Source: Pseudooceanicola lipolyticus (GTDB lineage: Bacteria > Pseudomonadota > Alphaproteobacteria > Rhodobacterales > Rhodobacteraceae). Taken from it: DNA of 58,014 nt. The translations under genes were made by a program, and so were the position numbers. Within the stretch, counting starts at the first letter, position 1, and the number at the start of each line of letters is the position of its first letter. Location of the stretch: NCBI RefSeq assembly GCF_002786325.1, contig NZ_PGTB01000014.1, positions 1 through 58,014 of the forward strand. The letters are read 5' to 3'. The notes under the pieces were generated by a model. The model was given only the letters and a program-made list of their open reading frames with translations. It was not told the DNA's origin and did not search any database. Shown one piece after another: positions 38,107 to 45,375 of the stretch.

Positions 38107-39300
38107 ATGCGCGATATCCTCGCAAACGAAATTGAAGCAACGATCCGCCGGGAAACGGCCGATCGATGCGCCACCAGGCACCTTCTCGAAGCGGCCGATC
38201 TCACTGAACAATCGAAGGCGATGCTTGCAGGCGAACTGCAGATCTGCCTCGAGACAGCCTTCGACCTCTATATAGAGGCGCGGTCGGTGGGCTATCGTCC
38301 CGGTATCCGACGACCCGATGCCACTCGTGGTGAACACTGGCGCCGGACCAGCGGTGCGAATACCCAGAGCGCGAAGCGAGCTTGGACGCGAGCCCTGGGA
38401 AATCCGTTCTTCTCCGACATCGAGCGGGAAGATGTCATCCTCGCGCTGGAAAAGATCCGGAATCTGCCGAAAGGCCACGGGAAACGCCCGAATAGCGCCG
38501 CCGAAAACGGCGACCGGACTTCTCCTGACCGCATTGGGGTCACGACATTTCTGAGGATTGGGCGGACGGCGCGCCAGGTTGGAGATTTTCTTGTCGAATT
38601 GAATCTCGAAGACGCGAACCCGTTCGACATCTGTTCCTGGTCGACGGCCGAGGAGGCCTGTCTGCGGCAACAGGAGCGCCCATCCGAGACCCGTGAATGG
38701 TCTGAGGCAGTCGAGAGCTACCTGTCCTCGCCGATATTCAAGGGAGACATGAGGGATACCGGGGACCCGCTGTTCTGGATCCCGCTCTTGATGCGCTTCG
38801 GGGGCCTGCGGCTCGACGAAGCCGTCCACCTCACGATCCGGGATCTGCAATATCGTGACGGTATGCCGGTCATCTGCATTGATCGTTACGGGAAGACACC
38901 AGCGGCCCGCCGGGAGATCCCTGTCACTCGGAGGCTGCAGGATCTTGGCCTCGTCGATCTGTTCGAGCTGCGGCGCGACCAGAAGGAGACACTGCTGTTC
39001 CCGCAACTTGCGGAAGGTCGGCCCGGGTCGGGCAGCACGCGGTTCCGGAAGGATTTCATTCGCTACTGCGAGACGCACGGGATCGATGCTTCGGCCCTTC
39101 ACGCTCACGATTTCCGGAGAGCCTTGCATCATACACTGCTCGAACAGGAATGCCCGGATCCCGTGGTCAGAAGCGCCATGGGTCAGATGCCTCGAGATAC
39201 GTCCGGCAAGTTTCTCGATGACAACCGGCTTCAAACCGTCCAGCAGGCGCTATCCGAGGCTGGCGCGGGCCTTCCGGATATCGTCGGCCCGAACCGCTGA
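38107..39300 (+). CDS. Tyrosine-recombinase paralogue lacking the catalytic tyrosine
   Basis: This 397-residue protein is related to the upstream integrase in its core: it shares the sequence NPFDICSW and the same motif order. The first Arg (FGGLRLDEAVHL) and the HxxR box (AHDFRRALHH) are present. The expected LMGH His reads AMGQ, and no Tyr occurs between the HxxR box and the C-terminus. It is therefore probably unable to cut DNA and may bind att sites as a regulator or directionality partner. The start was set at 38107 because of GGAGAGTCAGGAA before it; the upstream frame is not family-like. A perfect terminator follows. Confidence 0.8.
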   Translation: MRDILANEIEATIRRETADRCATRHLLEAADLTEQSKAMLAGELQICLETAFDLYIEARSVGYRPGIRRPDATRGEHWRRTSGANTQSAKRAWTRALGNPFFSDIEREDVILALEKIRNLPKGHGKRPNSAAENGDRTSPDRIGVTTFLRIGRTARQVGDFLVELNLEDANPFDICSWSTAEEACLRQQERPSETREWSEAVESYLSSPIFKGDMRDTGDPLFWIPLLMRFGGLRLDEAVHLTIRDLQYRDGMPVICIDRYGKTPAARREIPVTRRLQDLGLVDLFELRRDQKETLLFPQLAEGRPGSGSTRFRKDFIRYCETHGIDASALHAHDFRRALHHTLLEQECPDPVVRSAMGQMPRDTSGKFLDDNRLQTVQQALSEAGAGLPDIVGPNR

Positions 39301-39312
39301 ACGATAGTGAGG

Positions 39313-39343
39313 AGAAGGCCCGGGCACCTGCCCCGGGCCTTCT
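39313..39343. terminator. Strong hairpin terminator between convergent genes
   Basis: A perfect 12-base-pair stem AGAAGGCCCGGG/CCCGGGCCTTCT with a seven-base loop lies 12 bases after the paralogue integrase stop and 14 bases before the stop of the convergent small gene. The T run is weak, so it may work in both directions with Rho help. Confidence 0.7.
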
Positions 39344-39356
39344 GCATGTTTCCGCA

Positions 39357-39746
39357 TTATTTCCGTCTTCGGCAACTCCTTGGCGCGACGAGCCCCCTGC
39401 TCCGAAGACAGGCCAAGGCGCGTAGGGTCTCATGTGCGGAAAGCCGCCGCGCGAAAATGAAGGCGGTTGGATACCGGGCATACCATCTTGCCGGCGCTTC
39501 GAGATAGCCAAGCGTGCCGAGCGCCTCGAGCGCCGTCACCCGAACGACACCGCACTCAAAATACCACTCGGTTTCCTCGATACCAGGCTCCACCCCGAAG
39601 CGACCATCCCCGAGATCGAAAACACCCGCGACGAGGGTGAATGGCTTGAGATCGCGATGGATATGTTCGCACCATGCCCAGGCCATGCCCAGATCGTCGG
39701 CAATCCTGCGGCGGTCTCCGGTGAACGGGTCATTCCTACTCACCAT
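39357..39746 (-). CDS. Hypothetical island protein
   Basis: This 129-residue protein of unknown function starts MVSRNDPFTGDRRRIADDLG. It contains an acidic, aromatic middle (EETEWYFECGVVRVTALEALG) and a Cys/Arg-rich tail. A GAGAG sequence precedes the ATG. It is last in a set of three small minus-strand genes that separate the two recombination modules. No domain is recognised. Confidence 0.55.
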   Translation of the reverse strand: MVSRNDPFTGDRRRIADDLGMAWAWCEHIHRDLKPFTLVAGVFDLGDGRFGVEPGIEETEWYFECGVVRVTALEALGTLGYLEAPARWYARYPTAFIFARRLSAHETLRALACLRSRGLVAPRSCRRRK

Positions 39747-39816
39747 GGGAACTCTCGCCGAACCCCGAGGCGATAAGGAAAGCGGAGACGCGCTGTCGTG
39801 CTGTCACCGTGATGCA

Positions 39817-40260
39817 TCAGCCCGCGAACCGGCGATTGACCATCCGCTCGCCACAGAGACGCGCGTTGAGAACCTGCATCATGCGCGCGAGGTAAAGAAG
39901 CTTGTTGGACCAAGCCTCGATCGCTTCCCCGCGCTCCGAGAGAACCCGGTGCCTGTAGACCGCACCAGCGGCTCCGTATTCGGGGTCATTCTCCCCCTCG
40001 AACACATCCTCGTAGCCGAGCGTCTCCGTCTCGCGTTCCGCGCGGAGAATGTCCACGAGCATATCGACGGACTGCAGCGCACGCGGACCAGCTGGATCAT
40101 CGCCAGAGATGTCGTTCAGCAGGCCGCGGATATGACGATGCTGATGTGCATCTGCGGACAGTAGGTTCACGGGCAGGTCCTCGGCAAGAGCCCTGCAGGC
40201 CACGATTGTCCGCGCGGCAAGCTCTTCGATTGGCATTACATAGAGTTGTATGTCGTTCAT
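39817..40260 (-). CDS. Hypothetical island protein
   Basis: This 147-residue, mostly helical acidic protein starts MNDIQLYVMPIEELAARTIV, with GGAGAG before the ATG. A His-rich DAHQHRHIRG segment sits near residue 42. A longer in-frame start exists upstream, but that part has unusual Arg/Cys-rich composition and no ribosome binding site. Function unknown; it lies between two other unknown genes on the same strand. Confidence 0.55.
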   Translation of the reverse strand: MNDIQLYVMPIEELAARTIVACRALAEDLPVNLLSADAHQHRHIRGLLNDISGDDPAGPRALQSVDMLVDILRAERETETLGYEDVFEGENDPEYGAAGAVYRHRVLSERGEAIEAWSNKLLYLARMMQVLNARLCGERMVNRRFAG

Positions 40261-40340
40261 CCAGTCTCTCCAGAAATCGGTCTGTGGCACTACACGTCGC
40301 GGTGCCTTCAAGAGCCGGCCCAGAGGGCCAGAGGGAGAGA

Positions 40341-40751
40341 TCAGGCGGCAACGCGGGCACCTTTCGCGGCCAACGGTGTTGCCGCAGGCGCCGACGCGTC
40401 CGGCAGAGAACACAGAACCTCGGTCATTGCGGCCGCAAGGCGGCAAATTCCGGTGACCACGAGATCGTCGGGACGGATGTCGCAGAAGTGGCCAGGATCG
40501 GTCGCATCCGGATCGCCAACCAGCTCGAGGGTCAGCACCCCATGGAGCCAGCGAATCTCGCGCCGCAGGTGGGGCCCGAGTCCGGACGCGTGTCGAAGCC
40601 GTGAGACCAGGCGCAGAAATCGGCGCTGCGCCGCCGGCCCGCCGAGCAGCAGTGATGCCTCCGAGAGGCCTGCGAAGTGCTCGGCGACAAACCTCCGTAT
40701 TGACCAGAGGGCAATTGCACCTGCAGACTGGGCGGGGGTGATGTTGGGCAT
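40341..40751 (-). CDS. Hypothetical island protein
   Basis: This 136-residue helical protein (MPNITPAQSAGAIALWSIRR) has AAGGAAC before the ATG. It has no recognised domain. It is first of three small minus-strand genes, 80 bases before the next start, so the three may share a transcript. A regulatory or accessory role to the neighbouring recombinases is possible but unsupported. Confidence 0.5.
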   Translation of the reverse strand: MPNITPAQSAGAIALWSIRRFVAEHFAGLSEASLLLGGPAAQRRFLRLVSRLRHASGLGPHLRREIRWLHGVLTLELVGDPDATDPGHFCDIRPDDLVVTGICRLAAAMTEVLCSLPDASAPAATPLAAKGARVAA

Positions 40752-41194
40752 GGGTGAGTTCCTTCTGTCACGGACAGTCCGTGTCCGCTTCAAGCGCCCT
40801 GATCTCTCCTTTCGTCGGGGCGGGTTGCGGGGCTCGACGCTCCTCTCGGTAGCAGCCAGGAGAGTGATAGTTGTGTCGAACCCGTCGTCTCTCGTTTTGG
40901 CGCACGAGGCGTCGGCGGCGCGCCCTCACGCAGAGGGGCGCGCAGTCCGACGGCTCGTGCACGAATATCTTGCTGCGTATTGTCACGCGCTGAACCTGCG
41001 GGGCTGCCATGCGAGACCATTCGTATCGCGTCTCGTGCTGCAGCTTTCATGCCGATCGGCCTCATTCGAAGAGGCGGGAAATTCCTAACCACGGCCGGGT
41101 GATCCATCCGATCAGCCTCGTCGATCGCGGCCTCAACCGGCTGGCCGCGATCGATCGGGGCCGATCCCCTTTTCCAATTCTTCCGCGCTTGCCG
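40752..41194. other. 443-base stretch without a supported gene
   Basis: Frames in this stretch are short, Arg/Pro-rich and lack ribosome binding sites. It probably holds the promoter of the small-gene set and the 3' region of the second recombination module. No repeat, tRNA or clear terminator is seen. Confidence 0.4.
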
Positions 41195-42598
41195 TCAGGC
41201 AGACACCGTCGCGAAGCTACAGATGCGTCGCGCGGGCCCGAGTCTTGCGCTTGCCGATTGATTTTTTGACTGCGCCGCAATGGTCTTTCGCGCCACTTGC
41301 CAGATCGCCTCCCCCGCCGCCCCTTCGCACTCGGCACGATAAGCCTTGCCGGCTTTTCGCGTGCCATGCCCCAGGTGGGTCGCAATGACATCGGCGGCAC
41401 GTGCCGGGTCGTGACGACGCATGTAGTCCGCGGCAAGGGTCCTCAGATCGTGTGAGGGGACACCAATCGCAGCCTTTGTAAGTTCGGTCGGAAGATTCCG
41501 GTAGGGCTGGCTGTGATCGAGCGACAACCAGTTGCTGCCGACAAGCTCCTGGTATCGGAAATGAACGAGGCGATCGGGTCGCCCGTCGAGGATCCACTCG
41601 TCGATGGTGTCGCAGATCTCGGGCCAGATCGCACCCGTTTCCGTCTCGGCCCGGGTCTTCTCCTGCGGCCACTCCGCGCGCCAGGTTCCGTCGACTTCAC
41701 GGACGATCTGATGGCCGAAGCGCCACGATACGAGATCGCCCTTGCGCGGCGGCTTGTTCATGATGACCGCGCAGACGACGGCCTGCTGCATGCAGCGGCG
41801 CCGCGCTGCGCTATGTGCCGGCAGGGCATGAGCGCGTTCCCTGAGTTCGCGGATCCTGTCGGCGACATGAGCATAGCCTCCGCGTTCCATGAGTCGCGAT
41901 AACCTTTCATACTTGTTCTTCTCCGCCAGCTCGGCCTGGTCCCGGAGGTCGCGCGAGATGACCCGCATGGCGGTCAGGCTCTCGTTCGCAACCCCACCTT
42001 TCGCGCCCAAGGCAATCAGGCCGTCGAGGTAGTTCGCGGCCGAGACCGGCTTCACGCGCCGTTCCGGGTCGGGGTGGAACAGGAACGCTTCCGACAGTTC
42101 GCACGCCGCGACGAAGCCGTGCACGTCGGATGCGAGACCTTCCGCGACGATCGTGGCGCATCGATCAATGCTGGCGATGTAGCGCTGCCTGCTGCTGGCC
42201 TTGATACGTGCGTCGTCGAGGTCCGACTTCATCCGCCGCCACGTCTCGGGCCAAGCCGCGCCGATGGTCGTCTCAACGGTCGGCGCGACCTTCGCGGCCG
42301 GCTTCGGTCGCCGGGCATACCATTCCGCGCTGACGACCTTGGCCAAGGCGGTCGACACATGCGGCGCGTATCGCGCGAGCGCGCGCAGCAGACACCGAAA
42401 TGTCGATTCTGAAGCGGCCGCGTCCCGGTATGCCTCGGTGGGCGGCATGGCGAGACTGCCCTTGCCTGCCCGGACCGCCGACCAGAAACGACCCATCACC
42501 TGCGCCGCACCCGGCTCGAGTTGCGGCGCGTCTTCCAGCATGGCACGGCGGATCGCGGCCGGCACATCTTTCAGTATCTCGTCGGGCCTGCTCTTCAT
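41195..42598 (-). CDS. Tyrosine-recombinase-like protein, second module
   Basis: This 467-residue protein has a long N-terminal helical DNA-binding part and a C-terminal recombinase core. The first Arg lies in KPPRKGDLVSWRFG, the HxxR box in PSHDLRTLAADYM, the His in THLGHGTRK, and the Tyr in AGKAYRAE. All catalytic positions seem filled. It starts one base after the stop of the larger recombinase-like gene, so the two are translated together. It is not closely similar to the integrases at 35.7-39.3 kb. Confidence 0.75.
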   Translation of the reverse strand: MKSRPDEILKDVPAAIRRAMLEDAPQLEPGAAQVMGRFWSAVRAGKGSLAMPPTEAYRDAAASESTFRCLLRALARYAPHVSTALAKVVSAEWYARRPKPAAKVAPTVETTIGAAWPETWRRMKSDLDDARIKASSRQRYIASIDRCATIVAEGLASDVHGFVAACELSEAFLFHPDPERRVKPVSAANYLDGLIALGAKGGVANESLTAMRVISRDLRDQAELAEKNKYERLSRLMERGGYAHVADRIRELRERAHALPAHSAARRRCMQQAVVCAVIMNKPPRKGDLVSWRFGHQIVREVDGTWRAEWPQEKTRAETETGAIWPEICDTIDEWILDGRPDRLVHFRYQELVGSNWLSLDHSQPYRNLPTELTKAAIGVPSHDLRTLAADYMRRHDPARAADVIATHLGHGTRKAGKAYRAECEGAAGEAIWQVARKTIAAQSKNQSASARLGPARRICSFATVSA

Positions 42599-42599
42599 G

Positions 42600-44525
42600 T
42601 CATGTCCTCCGTTGCATGCGCGAAAAAATATCCGGGTGCCGCTCAAGCAGTGCGGCGCGCACGGCCACGGCCGCCGCTTCACCGCTGTCCTTTCCGTAGT
42701 GCCGTTTCGCGACCTGTTCCGTGTTCGCGAGAACCGAGGCCACGGTTGCGAATGCGCCGGGGTTCACGGCCAGCAACAGGGTCGCAAGCGCGTGCCGGCA
42801 CTGATGCGGCGTCAGCCCCAGCCCGAGCTGCCGGTCACCGAGATCCCACAGCTCCAGGATCGATGCGACGGACATGCAGCCACTGGGAAGGTTGAGCGCT
42901 GATTTCCGCAACCGGGGTGCGGCTGCGCCCGGAAACAGGTAGGGCGAGTCATCGAGGCCGCGGAGCTTCATCAGCTTGGGCCGGTCGACTTTGTCCCACT
43001 GCCAGAGCACCCTGGCGTCGTCTCCGAGCACGTTGACGACCAGAGTTTCCCCGTTCTTAACCTCGCCTCCGGAAAACCGGATCTCGGCATGCTCCCGGTC
43101 CGCAATCCATGTCAGATTGCGCGGGCAGCCCGGCGTCGCCCGGCGACGGGTCATGAACAGGTTGGCCGGCCGCAGCGCCCGGCTGACCTGGATCGCGTAG
43201 GCAGCGGCGCAGGCGGAGAGCCGGAGCGCACGATCCTTTGCGAAGTCGGTCGATGCCGCCGCGAGTTCATTGGTCGAGATGTCGCCGAGCCGGGCGGGGG
43301 CGTTCACGAAGGCCGCTGCGAGATGCGGGGACTTTCGCAGACGGTTGCAGATCGCCTCCGCGTCTGCGGTCATTTCGATCGGCGACAACACGTAGTCCGC
43401 ATGGAACAGCCGCACGAGGCGGATCCGCGCGAGGATCTCGGGATCGCGCAGACCGTGCCGCGCGATCGTCGTGAGATTGGTGAACCGAGACCACAGCGTC
43501 GAGCTTTCGTCCGAATCCTTCAGCGTAGGAGACGCCGCGCTCCGCGCAATCTGCGCGGCGCAGGCCGCTTCCAGCGCGTCGGTGGTGAACGCGTCGCGCA
43601 ACGTCCCGAGGCCCGCGAACCCGGTCTCCGGCGCATGGCTCTCGCGCAGGAGCCATGTCGTGGCCTGCCGGTAGCCAGCCAGCGCGGTCTCAATGTTCTT
43701 GGGCAGCTTTTTCTTCTTGTCACCGACGCGCGCGGCAATCTCCGCGTCGATCTCGATGGCCGACCGGCCAAGTCGCATCTGCTCCTTGGCCCATTCTTTC
43801 ATGTCGGCTGGCTGGCGCAGGGTCTGGCGTAACACCTCCTCCGCATCTGCACGGAAATCGGCAGGCAGCGACTTCCAGAGAATGCGGCGCGCCCGGTCGG
43901 AGGCGGCCGGCACGACGAGAGCCTGGCGTGGCAGCAGGTCCGCAAGCTCCGGCCAGCGATTGTGTCCGCGTCGCAGCTCGACAATGCGCTGCGCAAACTT
44001 CCGAAGCGACTTGCGACCATCCGGCGTCGCGTCGAGCCAGAGCCGGTCGAATTCTGCCTGGTCGAGGTCCGGCAGGGCAAGGCGAGCCCGTGCCCGAACC
44101 AGGAGAAACGGCCTGTGGGTGCTGGTGGTGAAAAGCGCGCCGCTGTCGACGAACCCCTCGTTCTCGACGATGAACTTGATGGCCTTGTCGTAGCTCGCGC
44201 GGGCGCCCGTGTCCGGGGTGTCATGTCCGCGCGCCAAAAGAAATCGCTGTAGAGCGGAGCGGACACGGGAATTCCCGCGCTTGCGCGCCGTGTCGAGATT
44301 CTTCGAGCGGGAGACGGCCCCATAGGCGGATACGGCGATCACCTTTTCGAAGTAACCGAGGTCAGCCGGAACGAGATCCAATTCCTCTTCAGTCAGGTCG
44401 AGCCGCGCAGCGACCTTCTCGATCTCATAGACGGTGTCGCGGCTCTCGCCGGTCTCCTTCGCCCAGTCCAGAAAGTCCGGGAACATCGGGGGGGCGGCGT
44501 TGGTCAATGTTCTGTCGTGTTTCAT
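42600..44525 (-). CDS. Large divergent tyrosine-recombinase-like protein
   Basis: This 641-residue protein has a C-terminal part that carries recombinase features: an Arg in SRALRPANLF, a HxxR box in TPHQCRHALATL, and a Tyr in AKRHYGKD. The usual LGH box reads LANT. The N-terminal 350 residues are helical and novel. The ATG at 44525 has GGAG ten bases before it; an in-frame GTG lies upstream. With the 467-residue partner it forms a two-recombinase unit, as in Tn554-like or RIT-like elements, but only two members are seen. Whether it cuts DNA or acts as a helper is unknown. Confidence 0.65.
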   Translation of the reverse strand: MKHDRTLTNAAPPMFPDFLDWAKETGESRDTVYEIEKVAARLDLTEEELDLVPADLGYFEKVIAVSAYGAVSRSKNLDTARKRGNSRVRSALQRFLLARGHDTPDTGARASYDKAIKFIVENEGFVDSGALFTTSTHRPFLLVRARARLALPDLDQAEFDRLWLDATPDGRKSLRKFAQRIVELRRGHNRWPELADLLPRQALVVPAASDRARRILWKSLPADFRADAEEVLRQTLRQPADMKEWAKEQMRLGRSAIEIDAEIAARVGDKKKKLPKNIETALAGYRQATTWLLRESHAPETGFAGLGTLRDAFTTDALEAACAAQIARSAASPTLKDSDESSTLWSRFTNLTTIARHGLRDPEILARIRLVRLFHADYVLSPIEMTADAEAICNRLRKSPHLAAAFVNAPARLGDISTNELAAASTDFAKDRALRLSACAAAYAIQVSRALRPANLFMTRRRATPGCPRNLTWIADREHAEIRFSGGEVKNGETLVVNVLGDDARVLWQWDKVDRPKLMKLRGLDDSPYLFPGAAAPRLRKSALNLPSGCMSVASILELWDLGDRQLGLGLTPHQCRHALATLLLAVNPGAFATVASVLANTEQVAKRHYGKDSGEAAAVAVRAALLERHPDIFSRMQRRT

Positions 44526-44793
44526 CTTTTCGATCTCCACGGTTGGGGCCTCTCGGGCCGCCTTCACGCAGAAAGGCGGCTCGTGCGGCCCAGGCCACGG
44601 ACCTCATTCGGTCCCTTCAGGAGATCGCGCCCGGCGGGGCGTCTCGCACAATCTGTCGTGATTTTCCCGCGTTTTGCAGGATCGCCCCCGAGCATAACAC
44701 CAATTTATGTTCGGGGACGGATGTGCGACGGGCGGCGCCATCCCGCTCGTGTCGGAATGGTCCCGGTCGCACTTGTGCTACGCGGACGCGGTG

Positions 44794-45162
44794 TCATTTC
44801 CACCAGCCGTGAGGAAGATCGACACCCCGCAGCTCCAGCCAATCGGTGGCGTCATGCGGGTTGAAGCGGACCGCCCCGAAGACGTTACGCGTGGGCATCC
44901 CGTCATCGATCCACCGCTCGACGGTGCGAACGCTGACCCGGAGCGCTCCGGCTATGACCTTCTTGCCAAGCAAATTGTCTTGGTAGCGTCGGATCAGCGC
45001 ACGCTTCGGCATCGGTCCGTCTTCGCACGCCCAGACATCCGGCCAAACCATGCGATAGACGCGACCGATGCGGGTCGCTTCGATCTCACCTGCCCGGATC
45101 TTGCGCCGGACCGTGTCCGGTCGCAGGCCGAAATGGTTAGCAACTTCTTCAACTGACAACAT
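44794..45162 (-). CDS. Tandem helix-turn-helix protein (excisionase-like)
   Basis: This 122-residue protein has two MerR/excisionase-type DNA-binding units. The first is SVEEVANHFGLRPDTVRRKI near the N-terminus. The second is VIAGALRVSVRTVERWIDDG near residue 75, followed by VRFNPHDATDWL. Two such units in one small protein are unusual for excisionases, which have one. The ATG at 45162 has GAGGAAAAA before it. It lies upstream of the two recombinase-like genes across a 268-base gap with no clear gene, and divergent from the helicase-type gene. Confidence 0.75.
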   Translation of the reverse strand: MLSVEEVANHFGLRPDTVRRKIRAGEIEATRIGRVYRMVWPDVWACEDGPMPKRALIRRYQDNLLGKKVIAGALRVSVRTVERWIDDGMPTRNVFGAVRFNPHDATDWLELRGVDLPHGWWK

Positions 45163-45238
45163 TTTTTCCTCATCAGGTTGTTCCTGAAAAGGAATTAGTC
45201 CCCGCGTTCGTGGTTCTGAAACGCACGGAGACAACCCC

Positions 45239-45287
45239 AATGGTGTCATGCCTCAATTAGAAGGATCAATTGGGCAGCGACACCATT
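45239..45287. repeat. Nested inverted repeat between divergent HTH and helicase-type genes
   Basis: Outer arms AATGGTGTC (45239-45247) and GACACCATT (45279-45287) enclose inner arms GCCTCAATT and AATTGGGC, which pair with one bulged base. The loop is nine bases, giving about 17 paired positions. The element could be an operator of the tandem-HTH protein, a leader hairpin or a replication/transfer structure. A smaller TTCCTGAAAAGGAA dyad lies at 45181-45194. Confidence 0.6.
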
Positions 45288-45375
45288 GCTGTCGCGCCAG
45301 TCCTCACGCAGCTGTGACCGGACGCATTTCTGCGCGACAACATGGGCGCCCAGTTCCTCCGAAAGGAGGCAGCAG

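Noticed and set aside
40790-41107. 105-codon minus-strand frame in the island gap
   Set aside because: Arg/Pro-rich, no ribosome binding site, and overlapped by equally long frames on the other strand.
45239-45287. oriT with relaxase
   Set aside because: The inverted repeat is suggestive, but no relaxase or mating-pair gene is in the window.
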